DNA of 33,947 bases, taken from the NCBI GenBank assembly GCA_964462945.1, contig CAYWZW010000059.1, positions 1 to 33,947 on the forward strand, written 5' to 3'. The stretch's first letter is position 1; each line of letters starts with the position of its first letter. This stretch comes from GCA-020343675 sp964462945 (GTDB lineage Bacteria; Planctomycetota; Phycisphaerae; Sedimentisphaerales; Anaerobacaceae). Shown piece after piece: positions 23,151 to 31,103 of this stretch. The notes under the pieces were generated by a model. It saw only the letters and a program-made list of their open reading frames with translations. It searched no databases and was not told the DNA's origin. The position numbers were made by a program, and so were the translations under genes.

Positions 23151-24014
23151 TTAGATAACGGCGGTCTTGTGCCGGTGGCTGTGACATTCGATGTTCACCG
23201 CCACCGGCAGTGAAGCGATATGGCACGCACCCGCCTCGACCATACAAGCAAGCGCCGTCGTATCGCCGCCAAGCCCCTGGGGACCGATCCCCAGTGCGTT
23301 GATTCGCGAAAGCAATTCCGCCTCAAGCTCAGCGTAAAAAGGATCGCTGTTTTTCCGGTCCAGATCCCGGCACAGGGCCTTCTTGCTCAGCAGACAGCTC
23401 AGCTCGAAATCGCCCCCAATGCCCACTCCGACAACAAACGGCGGGCAGGCATCGGCGCCCGCGGAGCCAACAACGTCAACAATCCAGTCCACGATCTGGC
23501 CCTTGGAGTCCGTGGGCCTGAACATCCTGAACCGGCTCATATTCTCACACCCGCCACCTTTGGTCATCACGGTCAGCTTGAGCTTTTCGCCCGGCACAAT
23601 CGTATGATGAATTACCGCAGGCGTATTCGAGCCGGTGTTCTTACGTTGATTGAGAGGATCGGCGACAACGCTCTTTCGCAGGTAGCCTTTTTCGAAGCCC
23701 GCCGCAACACCGGCGTTGACTGCGTCGAGGAGCGTCACCCGCCCATCGGCGGCAGCGGGTTTGACAGCCACTTGCGAGCCGCTCTCGACAAAGACCACCG
23801 CAAGGCCCGTATCCTGACACAACGGGATTCCCTCCTCCTTTGCGATGCGGGCGTTCTCGATGAGCTGATTCAGGACCTTTGCGGCGTGCGGATTCGACTC
23901 GTTTTGCGCCGCCCGCTCGAGAGCAGCCAAAACGTCCTCGGGCAGCTCATAGCCGGCTGACAGGCAAAGCGCTTCCACCGTCTCGACGACTTTTTCAAAT
24001 TTAATGTATCGCAC
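23151..24014 (-). CDS. Fumarate hydratase class I alpha (TtdA-type) subunit
   Basis: A 287-residue iron-sulfur hydratase subunit. In two-subunit class I fumarases and L-tartrate dehydratases this part binds the [4Fe-4S] cluster that activates the substrate hydroxyl. Marks: PLCQDTGLAVVFV, the GGGCENMSRFRMF segment, VGVGIGGDFE, and GPQGLGGDTTAL, with the expected Cys residues. GTG at 24014 is chosen because it lies 19 bases after the upstream stop with GGACGA before it; an ATG at 24044 would overlap that gene. The beta subunit, normally adjacent, is absent on both sides. A long perfect hairpin lies over its 3' end (23170-23209). Confidence 0.82.
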   Translation of the reverse strand: MRYIKFEKVVETVEALCLSAGYELPEDVLAALERAAQNESNPHAAKVLNQLIENARIAKEEGIPLCQDTGLAVVFVESGSQVAVKPAAADGRVTLLDAVNAGVAAGFEKGYLRKSVVADPLNQRKNTGSNTPAVIHHTIVPGEKLKLTVMTKGGGCENMSRFRMFRPTDSKGQIVDWIVDVVGSAGADACPPFVVGVGIGGDFELSCLLSKKALCRDLDRKNSDPFYAELEAELLSRINALGIGPQGLGGDTTALACMVEAGACHIASLPVAVNIECHSHRHKTAVI

Positions 24015-24033
24015 AATAACCCGGCATCGTCCG

Positions 24034-26331
24034 CTAATCGACATTGACTTCAAAGGTCTTATACGTCGTATTGCCGGCCGCGTCGCTGACCCGAATCGTC
24101 AGCACGTGATCGCCCTTCGGCAACTTTTCTTTCGCGTCGATCGTGATAATGAATTTCTCGTCCGTTGTATCGTAAACCGAGTCCTCCGGCACGGTACTTG
24201 TCCAATCGGCATTGCTGTCAACGGTATATTCCAGTTTTGCAATCGCGCTAAATTCGTCGGAGACCTCGATCTCGAAAACTCGCCAAGGTGCGTCGCCCTT
24301 CACGACCGATGTCATTTTCATGTCTCGAACGCCCGGCCCGGTGTTATCGACAACGACCGGCTCGCTCACCCGGCTGCCCGTCAGGGTCGTTAAAGTCGTA
24401 TTGCTTCGGGCGTCGCTGGCGGTTACTCTGACCTCGTATCGGCCGTCCTCAGCGGTTTTTCCGTCCCATTCGAAGCTGCCGGCTTCAAGCTCATCTTTCA
24501 GCTCAATCCAGCTTGTCCTTGCGAGCCTTCTGAAATCTATCGTGTAAGTCAGCTTGTCGTCATTGTCATCTTTGGCGACGCAACTGATTTTGAAGACCCC
24601 CTGTTTGCCGGCGCCCGGAACCAGGCTCACCGTGACGGATTCGACCTGCGGCGCCAGATTGGGAACGGTACTGGCGACGGCGATCTCCCTTACGAGGGGG
24701 CTGTCTATGCCGTTTTGGCTTTGCAATATGAGCTTGTATTGACAGAATCGACCCAGCGGACAGGACAATTGTATCGGCCTGGTCACTTCTACCGGCTCGG
24801 ACCACTGCGAAAACGTCGGATCGTTGACATCCTTGACGTTCCCGCTGCGAGAGGAGACCAGGACCCTGCACCCCTGCGGAATCTCCGCTTCGAGCTGGAG
24901 CTTACCCCATGTAGCCGGCTGACCGGCATCGATCAAATCAGACGTGTACGTCCCCTCGGCGGCGAAGCCGGAGCCTAATTTTATGAGCTTGGCCGGATTC
25001 GCCGTTCCAAGATACACATCGTCGCCGGACACAGCAATGGCCGTGATCTGTGAGGCCTGCTCGTCCTTGTAGATAACAGCTTCCTGCTCCGAAGCCGGTT
25101 CGACGCTGTAAAGCTCGGCGCTGTTGCCGGTCCCGACAAGCAGCTTTCCATTCTGCTCCGCCAGGGAAAAGAAAACCGCCGCCTCCCCGAATAAATCCGT
25201 CACGAAGCCGTCCTGGGTGATCCGGTAGATGTGACTGGCTTCGCCCGGCTTGGCGCCCCTGCGGGCCTGTGGCGGGGGAGTCGGGGCCGGTTTGGCCTCG
25301 CTCGGCGCTTCTGTATTGGGGATTTCGAGCTTGCGGCCGCCCTTGTCCCCGCTGGAGCTCTCCTCCTTTTCCGGCTCCGCCTCAGGCCGGCCGGGCGAAG
25401 GCGGGGCAAAGGCTGACGCCGCAAACTGGGCTTGAGCCTGCACCATCCTGGCCGAGGTCGCCGCCGCGTAAAGACCCTCGCCGGACTTGGAATTTCCCTT
25501 CGACAAGAGCGCTGTAATCTCCGGCTGTTCGCTGTCATAAAGAACCGCCGTCTCTTGGGTGCGCGGGTTTATCTTATAAACCAGTCCCCGGCCGTCGCTG
25601 CCGGCGTAGATCCAGCCGTCTTGCCCGATGGCAAGTGAAAGGATGTTCTTGTCGCGGCTGTCATACACAAGCTGGGCCTTCCTGCCGAGGGAATCCAGTC
25701 TGTAAATCTTGCCCTCGGGCCCGGTCCCCAGACAAATACTACCGCCGTCGTCAATCGCGATCGCGAAAATATAGTTGGCGTCGTTCGGCTCGAAGATGAC
25801 TTCCATCTTCTCGCCCTCGAACCGGCACAGTCTGCACTTTTTGCCGCTGATACCGGCCAACAGCCTGCCAGCCACGTCCGTCGCCATGGCAAAAATGTGC
25901 TCGTTCGAGAGGTGCTCCTCGGCTTTGACCGTTTCGCCGCCGGCTTTTTCTTCGGCGACTGGTTTTGCTTTGGGTTCACTCGGGCTCGTTTCGGCAGGAT
26001 AAATCTTTGTCACCTTGTTGAGGCTGTATTTGTAGATGCCCCCGTTCGGGCTGGTGCCGAAATAGATGGCCCCGCCGCTGACGACGATGCTATTCACCGA
26101 CCAAACGTCATCGAAGCCCTTGAATTCCTTTATCACCGCCTCCGCCGCCCGTCCTAATTGAATCGTTCCCCGCGACCCAATGACGACCTTTTCGGTCTGG
26201 CCCTTCAACAAATCAGAACTGCTGGTATGACGGACCACCTTGCTGCTGACCGCCGGGCAAACCGAGCCGGCCGCCAGACAAAGCAAAACAGCAAGCAATG
26301 ACGTCAGCTCAGGGCCGAATCTGTCTCTCAT
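24034..26331 (-). CDS. Secreted beta-propeller protein with Ig-like C-terminus
   Basis: A 765-residue exported protein. An N-terminal signal peptide (LLAVLLCLAAGSVCPA) is followed by repeated WD/PQQ-like blades (IFAMATDVAGRLLAGISG, IFAIAIDDGGSICLGTGPEG, ILSLAIGQDGWIYAGSDGRG, ITAIAVSGDDVYLGTANPAK), each with a Gly-rich turn. A low-complexity Pro/Glu/Ala/Lys insert lies at about residues 300-370 between blades. After residue 535 come Ig/fibronectin-like beta domains (KISCVAKDDNDDKLTYTIDF, GRYEVRVTASDARSNTT, ADWTSTVPED, LTIRVSDAAGNTTYKTFEV). It probably acts at the cell surface or periplasm. It follows the S55 peptidase gene by 119 bases and precedes the fumarase subunit by 19. Ligand unknown. 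Confidence 0.78.
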   Translation of the reverse strand: MRDRFGPELTSLLAVLLCLAAGSVCPAVSSKVVRHTSSSDLLKGQTEKVVIGSRGTIQLGRAAEAVIKEFKGFDDVWSVNSIVVSGGAIYFGTSPNGGIYKYSLNKVTKIYPAETSPSEPKAKPVAEEKAGGETVKAEEHLSNEHIFAMATDVAGRLLAGISGKKCRLCRFEGEKMEVIFEPNDANYIFAIAIDDGGSICLGTGPEGKIYRLDSLGRKAQLVYDSRDKNILSLAIGQDGWIYAGSDGRGLVYKINPRTQETAVLYDSEQPEITALLSKGNSKSGEGLYAAATSARMVQAQAQFAASAFAPPSPGRPEAEPEKEESSSGDKGGRKLEIPNTEAPSEAKPAPTPPPQARRGAKPGEASHIYRITQDGFVTDLFGEAAVFFSLAEQNGKLLVGTGNSAELYSVEPASEQEAVIYKDEQASQITAIAVSGDDVYLGTANPAKLIKLGSGFAAEGTYTSDLIDAGQPATWGKLQLEAEIPQGCRVLVSSRSGNVKDVNDPTFSQWSEPVEVTRPIQLSCPLGRFCQYKLILQSQNGIDSPLVREIAVASTVPNLAPQVESVTVSLVPGAGKQGVFKISCVAKDDNDDKLTYTIDFRRLARTSWIELKDELEAGSFEWDGKTAEDGRYEVRVTASDARSNTTLTTLTGSRVSEPVVVDNTGPGVRDMKMTSVVKGDAPWRVFEIEVSDEFSAIAKLEYTVDSNADWTSTVPEDSVYDTTDEKFIITIDAKEKLPKGDHVLTIRVSDAAGNTTYKTFEVNVD

Positions 26332-26352
26332 GGCAACTCCTCAAATAGACTG

Positions 26353-26432
26353 GTAGGGTGAGCTTTAGTTAAATCATGGTCGGGCTACGGCACGGGCCTT
26401 CGCCCTGACGAGTGGGGCAAGCCCCACCCTAC
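26353..26432. repeat. Palindromic repeat, copy 1 (80 bp)
   Basis: Bounded by GTAGGGTG (26353-26360) and its inverse CACCCTAC (26425-26432), with an inner perfect hairpin GTGGGGC-AA-GCCCCAC (26412-26427). It sits between the S55 gene and the propeller gene. The same ends and the same right-hand hairpin occur in copy 2 at 28294-28348. Confidence 0.75.
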
Positions 26433-26450
26433 GATTCTGCGGCACACACC

Positions 26451-28397
26451 CTACCGCGGTTTTTCAATCGTTATGCGCAACACGCTCTTGTCGATCACAA
26501 CCGTGCCTGTTTCCAGACGGCGCTCGATCCAGTGCGAATACGGCAGGATTCTCAGCGCTCTCTTGGCGTCCTGCAGAACCAGCGTCTTGGTTGCCGGCAG
26601 GTCGGGCAGCTCGGCGTCCTCAACGACGACTCCGCCGGCCGGCAAAGCCAGGATGAAATACAGCCGGTCTCTGCTGATTTGCAGGGAGTTGTTTAACGCG
26701 CCGATCAGGCCCGGAAGAGTTTGAGCGATGAATCTGTGGGGCACGGATTTGACAAGGAACTGCTCGTAATCGCGCTGGCCGCACACGGTCAGCTCGTACT
26801 TCCCGGGCGCCAGCTCCTCGGGAATCTCCATACGGCACCGATATTTCGTCTTTCCCGCCAGAACGGATTCCACAACAACGCCTATCTCGATATTCTCGCC
26901 GGCCTTGACCTGCGAATCGGACAAATCGACCGCCCAGATATGGGAAACGACGCTCTTGGGTAGGATGCGAATGTCAAACGCGATAGATTCTATGTCGGCC
27001 CTCTGATACGGATTATTCAAGAGCAGCCCGACGGCGCTATAGCTCTCAAGGATCAGATCGTTCAAACCCAGGCCGCTCGAGACATTCTCGAAAGTGACCG
27101 GGTCGGCATTCTCGACGCCGATCGTCACCTTATACTCGATCGTATGGTCAAGCGGCAAATCGCCGAGCTGGAACGCGGCCCCGGCCACGGCCATACGAAG
27201 ATAAAACGGCGTCAGCAGCCGGTTGTTCACAAGCCGGCAGTTGTACAGGCGTTTCTCAGCATCGTTGTAACGGTCTATTCGGATCGTCAGCGGTATCGTT
27301 TTGGCTTCAGCGCCGATCCGCCCGATGACGCCGGCCGCCTCATCGGTCGTCAAAGCCCCGACCGTCTCCAGCACGCTGGCCAGCTTAAAAGAGCTGGCCA
27401 CATTCGAGACCACGGTGTGCACCTTCGCCGTGGCCATCGGCATATCTATCGACCCGTAACCCAGCAGGTAGTGCCCAAAGCCATAGACCTTATCGCCCAC
27501 AACTTCGGTGACGGTTCCATACACACTCATGGAGATATCGCCGGAAACCATCGGCACAGCCAGACAGGCGCCTGGCGCTAATCGGGGCTTTTCAGCCCCT
27601 GCGGCGTTGCCGCCGGCCCCTCCGCCGGCGACGACCATGAGTCCGAAAGGCTCAACCACGGCACTCAACTGCTCACGCACCTCGCCGGGCAGCCCGGAGG
27701 TAATCAAAGGACAGGGCAAGTAATTCGCGCCTCGAAGGCCGCGGCTTGCCCGGACCAGCTCGCTTCTGAGCTGCCGGTCAATCTCAACCAAATTAAGCGG
27801 AGCGGTAAAATCGAACGCAACACTCATCAGCCCGGCACGTTTCTCGGAATCACCTGCCTGGTTTCCGCGGCCCACAGCAAGCATCTCCGCGATGGGTGTT
27901 GCCCCATAGAGTGGGTCCTTCGCATAAACCCACGTGAAAGCCAGCGCTCCGGCCAAGCGCCCGTCAATATAAACCGGCGAGCCGCTGCACCCGGCGACCG
28001 GGCCGGTGTGCATAAAACGCTCGTCGGTCCCTCGAACCAGGATCGCATCCCTGCCCGGATCCACGTTGCGTACGACGTCCACGACCTCCAGACCGAACTT
28101 CTCGATCCCGGCAACGCCATATTCCGTCAGGCAGTGGGCCTGCATCCCCGGCCTGATCTCATCCAGGCTGATGTATTTCGCCGGGTCCCAAATATCTTCC
28201 AAACCCTTGGGGACGCCGGCCCTGCCGCCGGGCTCGCCGGCTGCATACGCCGGCCCCGTCAAAATCGCACAGAGGCAGAAACAAAAAAAACTCGTAGGGT
28301 GGGCTTTAGCCCACCGATTCAATGATGGTGGGGCAAGCCCCACCCTACCTGCCTCTACAAAACTCCTTACGGAGAAATTACACCCTATTTTGAACAT
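26451..28397 (-). CDS. SpoIVB-type S55 serine peptidase, exported
   Basis: A 648-residue protein with an S55 peptidase domain near the front: YISLDEIRPGMQAHCLTEYG (residues 76-94), ILVRGTDERFMHTGPVAGCSGSPVYIDGRLAGALAFTW, where GCSGSP (about 136-141) holds the nucleophile Ser. In Bacillus this family cleaves SpoIVFA during sporulation; here the role is unknown and the remaining 450 residues form beta-rich domains. Residues 36-52 are a signal sequence. Unusually, residues 17-35 are encoded by palindromic repeat copy 2 read in frame. The ATG at 28397 is supported by AAAGGA and a promoter at 28428-28456. Likely first gene of a three-gene operon with the propeller and fumarase genes. Confidence 0.85.
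   Translation of the reverse strand: MFKIGCNFSVRSFVEAGRVGLAPPSLNRWAKAHPTSFFCFCLCAILTGPAYAAGEPGGRAGVPKGLEDIWDPAKYISLDEIRPGMQAHCLTEYGVAGIEKFGLEVVDVVRNVDPGRDAILVRGTDERFMHTGPVAGCSGSPVYIDGRLAGALAFTWVYAKDPLYGATPIAEMLAVGRGNQAGDSEKRAGLMSVAFDFTAPLNLVEIDRQLRSELVRASRGLRGANYLPCPLITSGLPGEVREQLSAVVEPFGLMVVAGGGAGGNAAGAEKPRLAPGACLAVPMVSGDISMSVYGTVTEVVGDKVYGFGHYLLGYGSIDMPMATAKVHTVVSNVASSFKLASVLETVGALTTDEAAGVIGRIGAEAKTIPLTIRIDRYNDAEKRLYNCRLVNNRLLTPFYLRMAVAGAAFQLGDLPLDHTIEYKVTIGVENADPVTFENVSSGLGLNDLILESYSAVGLLLNNPYQRADIESIAFDIRILPKSVVSHIWAVDLSDSQVKAGENIEIGVVVESVLAGKTKYRCRMEIPEELAPGKYELTVCGQRDYEQFLVKSVPHRFIAQTLPGLIGALNNSLQISRDRLYFILALPAGGVVVEDAELPDLPATKTLVLQDAKRALRILPYSHWIERRLETGTVVIDKSVLRITIEKPR
28294..28348. 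repeat. Palindromic repeat, copy 2 (55 bp), inside a coding region
   Basis: Ends GTAGGGTGGG (28294-28303) and CCCACCCTAC (28339-28348). Two perfect hairpins lie inside: GGTGGGC-TTTA-GCCCACC and GGTGGGGC-AA-GCCCCACC. It is read in frame as residues 17-35 of the S55 peptidase. Related to copy 1 at 26353-26432. Confidence 0.8.
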
Positions 28398-28427
28398 GGA
28401 CGTCCTTTCGAACCGTAACCGGCGAAA

Positions 28428-28479
28428 ATTCTAATCGGAAAACATGGCCGTTGCAACATAAATCAAATCCTGCTACAAT
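28428..28479. promoter_or_regulatory. Symmetric divergent promoter with shared TTGCAA
   Basis: The self-complementary hexamer TTGCAA (28451-28456) has a -10 box at exactly 17 bases on each side: TACAAT (28474-28479) on the plus strand and TAGAAT (28433-28428) on the minus strand. It can serve both the TPR-like gene at 28542 and the S55 gene at 28397. Confidence 0.6.
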
Positions 28480-28541
28480 GTTCGCTGGTCGTCGCTGGAC
28501 ATACGACGTACGATATACGACATACGATAATGGAGAAAGAC

Positions 28542-29411
28542 ATGAAATCCGACCATCGGCACGAATTGAAAACGAATGAGCTGGCCGACTGGCTGAGCCA
28601 CCTGCCGGAATGGACAAAAGAAAATCTCGGCACGATCATCCTCATATCCGTAATGCTTGCGGCGGCCGCCGGACTTTACATCTGGAGAAACCATAGCAGG
28701 AGCGCCGCCCAGACGCAACAGCACGTCGAGCTCACAAGCCTGCTCAACCAGCTTACGGGCGGCAAAATGCAAATCGTTCAGGCGCAGTCCCAGGGAAGGG
28801 ACCAGTCATTTATGCTCATCCAGCCGGCCAACAACCTCCAGGCGTTCGCCCAGCGCACCAAGAACGGCCGCATGGCGGCTTTGGCACTGATCAAGCGGGC
28901 CGAGGCCCTCCGGGCGGAGCTGCACTACGGGACCGTACAGAAGGAGTATCTGATAGCGCAGACCAATCTGGCCAAGGCCAGCTATACCGAAGCGCTCCAG
29001 AGATGTCCCGACGATCCGTCGCTGGCCGCCGCCGCCAAACTCGGTCTGGGCCTATGCGAGGAGGAGCTTGGCAACTTCGAGCAGGCCCGGCAGATCTATC
29101 AGGACGTCACGGCGAACCCCGATTTTCAGGCTACGGTCGCCGTCGTTCAGGCAAAACGCCGCCTGGTAACGATGACGGATTACCAGCAGGAGATCGTCTT
29201 TAAGCCCGCGCCCGCGCCCCCCGCCGCCGCGGCTGAGCCGAACGAAACGGTGCGGGTCGCCTCCGGACCCATCGTACAGATAAGCCCCACTGATGCCAAT
29301 CTGCCTTCCGACGTCAATCTTCTGGTGGGCATGAGTCCGGCGGCTGATGCGAATCGGCCCGCGGAGGTCAATCTCCCCGCTGAGGCTAATCTGCCCGCTG
29401 AGGTCAAATGA
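28542..29411 (+). CDS. Membrane-anchored TPR-like protein (YfgM-type architecture)
   Basis: A 289-residue protein with one membrane segment (about residues 30-50, LGTIILISVMLAAAAGLYIW), then TPR-like helices (AALALIKRAEALRAELHYG, YTEALQRCPDDPSLAAAAKLGLGLCEEELGNFEQARQIYQDV). It ends in a Pro/Ala linker and a degenerate N-L-P-A-E-V/A repeat. This resembles YfgM/BamB-linked anchored TPR proteins, which act as periplasmic chaperone partners, but the match is architectural only. Start 28542 is preferred to 28530 because GGAG lies six bases before it. It overlaps the next gene by four bases (ATGA), indicating translational coupling. The leader carries a TACGA-rich simple repeat (28498-28530). Confidence 0.7.
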   Translation: MKSDHRHELKTNELADWLSHLPEWTKENLGTIILISVMLAAAAGLYIWRNHSRSAAQTQQHVELTSLLNQLTGGKMQIVQAQSQGRDQSFMLIQPANNLQAFAQRTKNGRMAALALIKRAEALRAELHYGTVQKEYLIAQTNLAKASYTEALQRCPDDPSLAAAAKLGLGLCEEELGNFEQARQIYQDVTANPDFQATVAVVQAKRRLVTMTDYQQEIVFKPAPAPPAAAAEPNETVRVASGPIVQISPTDANLPSDVNLLVGMSPAADANRPAEVNLPAEANLPAEVK

Positions 29412-30394
29412 AAGACACAACAGATATGGAGCCCGGCCCCGAGACACTGTGCGTCGGCGGCTCCATCAAAGAACGCAGGCTCGACAAATACCTGCACGGC
29501 CGGTTCGGCAATCTCAGCCGGCGCGCCATCCAGGATGCCATCAGGCAGGGCGCCGTCACCGTGAACGGCAAAATCGCCAAGCAAAGCCTCAAGCTCAGCC
29601 CCGGCGACGAAATCCGCCTGACCCTGCCGGAGCCGCCCAGCAGGGAAATTCAGCCCGAAGAGATCCCGCTGGAGATCATCCACGAGGACTCCGAGCTGAT
29701 CGTACTCAACAAGCAGCCCGGTATCCTCGTGCACCCGGCACGCGGCAACACCCACGGCACGCTCGTCAACGCCCTGGCCTTCTACTGTGACCAGCTCTCC
29801 GGCGGCCTGGGCGAGTTTCGCCCCGGCATCGTCCATCGGCTCGACAGGAACACCACTGGTGTGATGATCGTGACAAAGAACAACGCCGCCCAGTGGAAAA
29901 TCGCCCGGCAGTTCGAGCTGCGCGAGGTCAACAAAACCTACTTGGCCATCGTGCACGGCACACCCGAGCTGGACGCCGACCGTATTAAGGTGCCGTTGGG
30001 CATCCACCCAAAGATCAGAGAAAAATATGCCATCCGGCCGGAGATCGGCAAAGAGGCCATCACCTTCTATGAGGTCCTGGAATCCTTCCGCGGCTTCTCC
30101 CTGCTGAAGCTGTCCCCGAAGACCGGCCGAACGCATCAAATTCGCGTCCACCTGTCCTATATCAAGCATCCCATCGTCGCCGATGATATGTACGACGGGA
30201 AGCTCGTCTATCCCTGGCAGCTGGCCGATGGCGAGCCCGTTGTCGAGGAGCCCCTTATCAACCGGGTTGCACTGCACGCCTTTGCCATCGAATTCAAGCA
30301 CCCGAAAACCCAAGAAATGGTAAGATTCGAAGCCCCCCTGCCAAAAGACATGCAAACCCTTCTCGATGCACTCAGAAAATACAGAAGAACCTGA
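29408..30394 (+). CDS. RluA/RluD-family pseudouridine synthase
   Basis: A 328-residue enzyme that isomerises uridine to pseudouridine in rRNA or tRNA. Residues 23-72 are an S4 RNA-binding domain (RRLDKYLHGRFGNLSRRAIQ...). The catalytic motif HRLDRNTTG carries Asp146; IVLNKQPGILVHPA and GRTHQIRVHLSYIKHPIVAD complete the family pattern. The S4 plus catalytic layout fits RluD, which modifies helix 69 of 23S rRNA, but RluC-like target choice cannot be excluded by eye. It starts inside the stop codon of the TPR-like gene. Confidence 0.9.
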   Translation: MKDTTDMEPGPETLCVGGSIKERRLDKYLHGRFGNLSRRAIQDAIRQGAVTVNGKIAKQSLKLSPGDEIRLTLPEPPSREIQPEEIPLEIIHEDSELIVLNKQPGILVHPARGNTHGTLVNALAFYCDQLSGGLGEFRPGIVHRLDRNTTGVMIVTKNNAAQWKIARQFELREVNKTYLAIVHGTPELDADRIKVPLGIHPKIREKYAIRPEIGKEAITFYEVLESFRGFSLLKLSPKTGRTHQIRVHLSYIKHPIVADDMYDGKLVYPWQLADGEPVVEEPLINRVALHAFAIEFKHPKTQEMVRFEAPLPKDMQTLLDALRKYRRT

Positions 30395-30487
30395 CCTGCG
30401 CTGCCCGATGCTCGATACTCGGCCGGCGTCGAGAATCGCCAATCGAGTATCAATCCTTGCTGATTGTGCTAAAGTCGTGGCCGGCGC

Positions 30488-30520
30488 GGGCCGATGTCCT
30501 GCCTGTGACGGCTCTTTTTT
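30488..30520 (+). terminator. Probable terminator after the pseudouridine synthase gene
   Basis: GGGCCG (30488-30493) can pair with CGGCTC (30509-30514, one G-U pair) and is followed at once by six T (30515-30520). It lies about 95 bases after the stop at 30394. A further 8-bp inverted repeat, GATACTCG/CGAGTATC, occurs at 30414-30451 in the same gap. Confidence 0.5.
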
Positions 30521-30600
30521 AACGTGACCGGAGAGATGGCTGTGTTGAGCAATCTGTTTCAAAGCACGAATCTTGGCCGTTAGGGGACTGGAGACGCACA

Positions 30601-30921
30601 ATGCACGGGAAAGAATCGCTCCGAACGCCGCATCAGACGCACAAATCCAAAAACATCAAATCCCAGGCCCCCATCCAACAGCCCCGATCCGAACAGCAGA
30701 ACAGGGCGTGGGGCACCCTGAAATGGTTCGAGGGCACGGCGAAGACCGAGGCGGCTTTCTACTCGCGTTTACAGGAATTACCGGACGAAGACGCCATGTT
30801 CCTCAAATGCTTCTACGATATCACCGACGACTGGGACCTGTTCAAGATGATCTGTAAATTCTGGAACGTCCCGATCGTCTCTCGTCGCTCATCGCTGGCC
30901 GCCGGCTCGCCTACCGCATAG
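30601..30921 (+). CDS. Small protein of unknown function
   Basis: A 106-residue frame with GGAG about nine bases before the ATG. The first 35 residues are polar and disordered (His/Lys/Gln-rich); residues 36-92 look folded, with alternating aromatics and acids (WGTLKWFEGTAKTEAAFY, MFLKCFYDITDDWDLFKM). The final residues are low in information. No family recognised and no signal peptide, so it would be cytoplasmic. It is isolated between the terminator at 30488-30520 and the double hairpin at 30983-31026. Confidence 0.5.
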   Translation: MHGKESLRTPHQTHKSKNIKSQAPIQQPRSEQQNRAWGTLKWFEGTAKTEAAFYSRLQELPDEDAMFLKCFYDITDDWDLFKMICKFWNVPIVSRRSSLAAGSPTA

Positions 30922-30971
30922 CCTCCACTCGTCGGCCGGCGCACGAGATACACGGCGCTTCACGCGTCTAT

Positions 30972-31034
30972 TGTCATTCCCGCACCTGCTTTCGCAGGTG
31001 TAAACTTGTCCCCGCAAAAGCGGGGAGCGGCAAT
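30972..31034. repeat. Double-hairpin intergenic repeat
   Basis: Two perfect hairpins in tandem: CACCTGC-TTTC-GCAGGTG (30983-31000) and TCCCCGC-AAAA-GCGGGGA (31009-31026), flanked by TGTCATTCCCGC on the left and GGCAATCCAG on the right. The flanks resemble the common ATTCCCGC...GCGGGAAT palindromic repeats scattered in many bacterial genomes. It lies in the 3' region between genes converging from both sides. Confidence 0.6.
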
Positions 31035-31103
31035 CCAGTCAACGCTTATCTCTCCAAGGCCGCTGCCCAAACCCGCACGTATTCAAAATGTGATCACTTC
31101 CTA

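Noticed and set aside
29180..30601. Long minus-strand frame antisense to the pseudouridine synthase
   Set aside because: It mirrors the GC-rich coding strand of rluD-like gene; no motif and no start signal.
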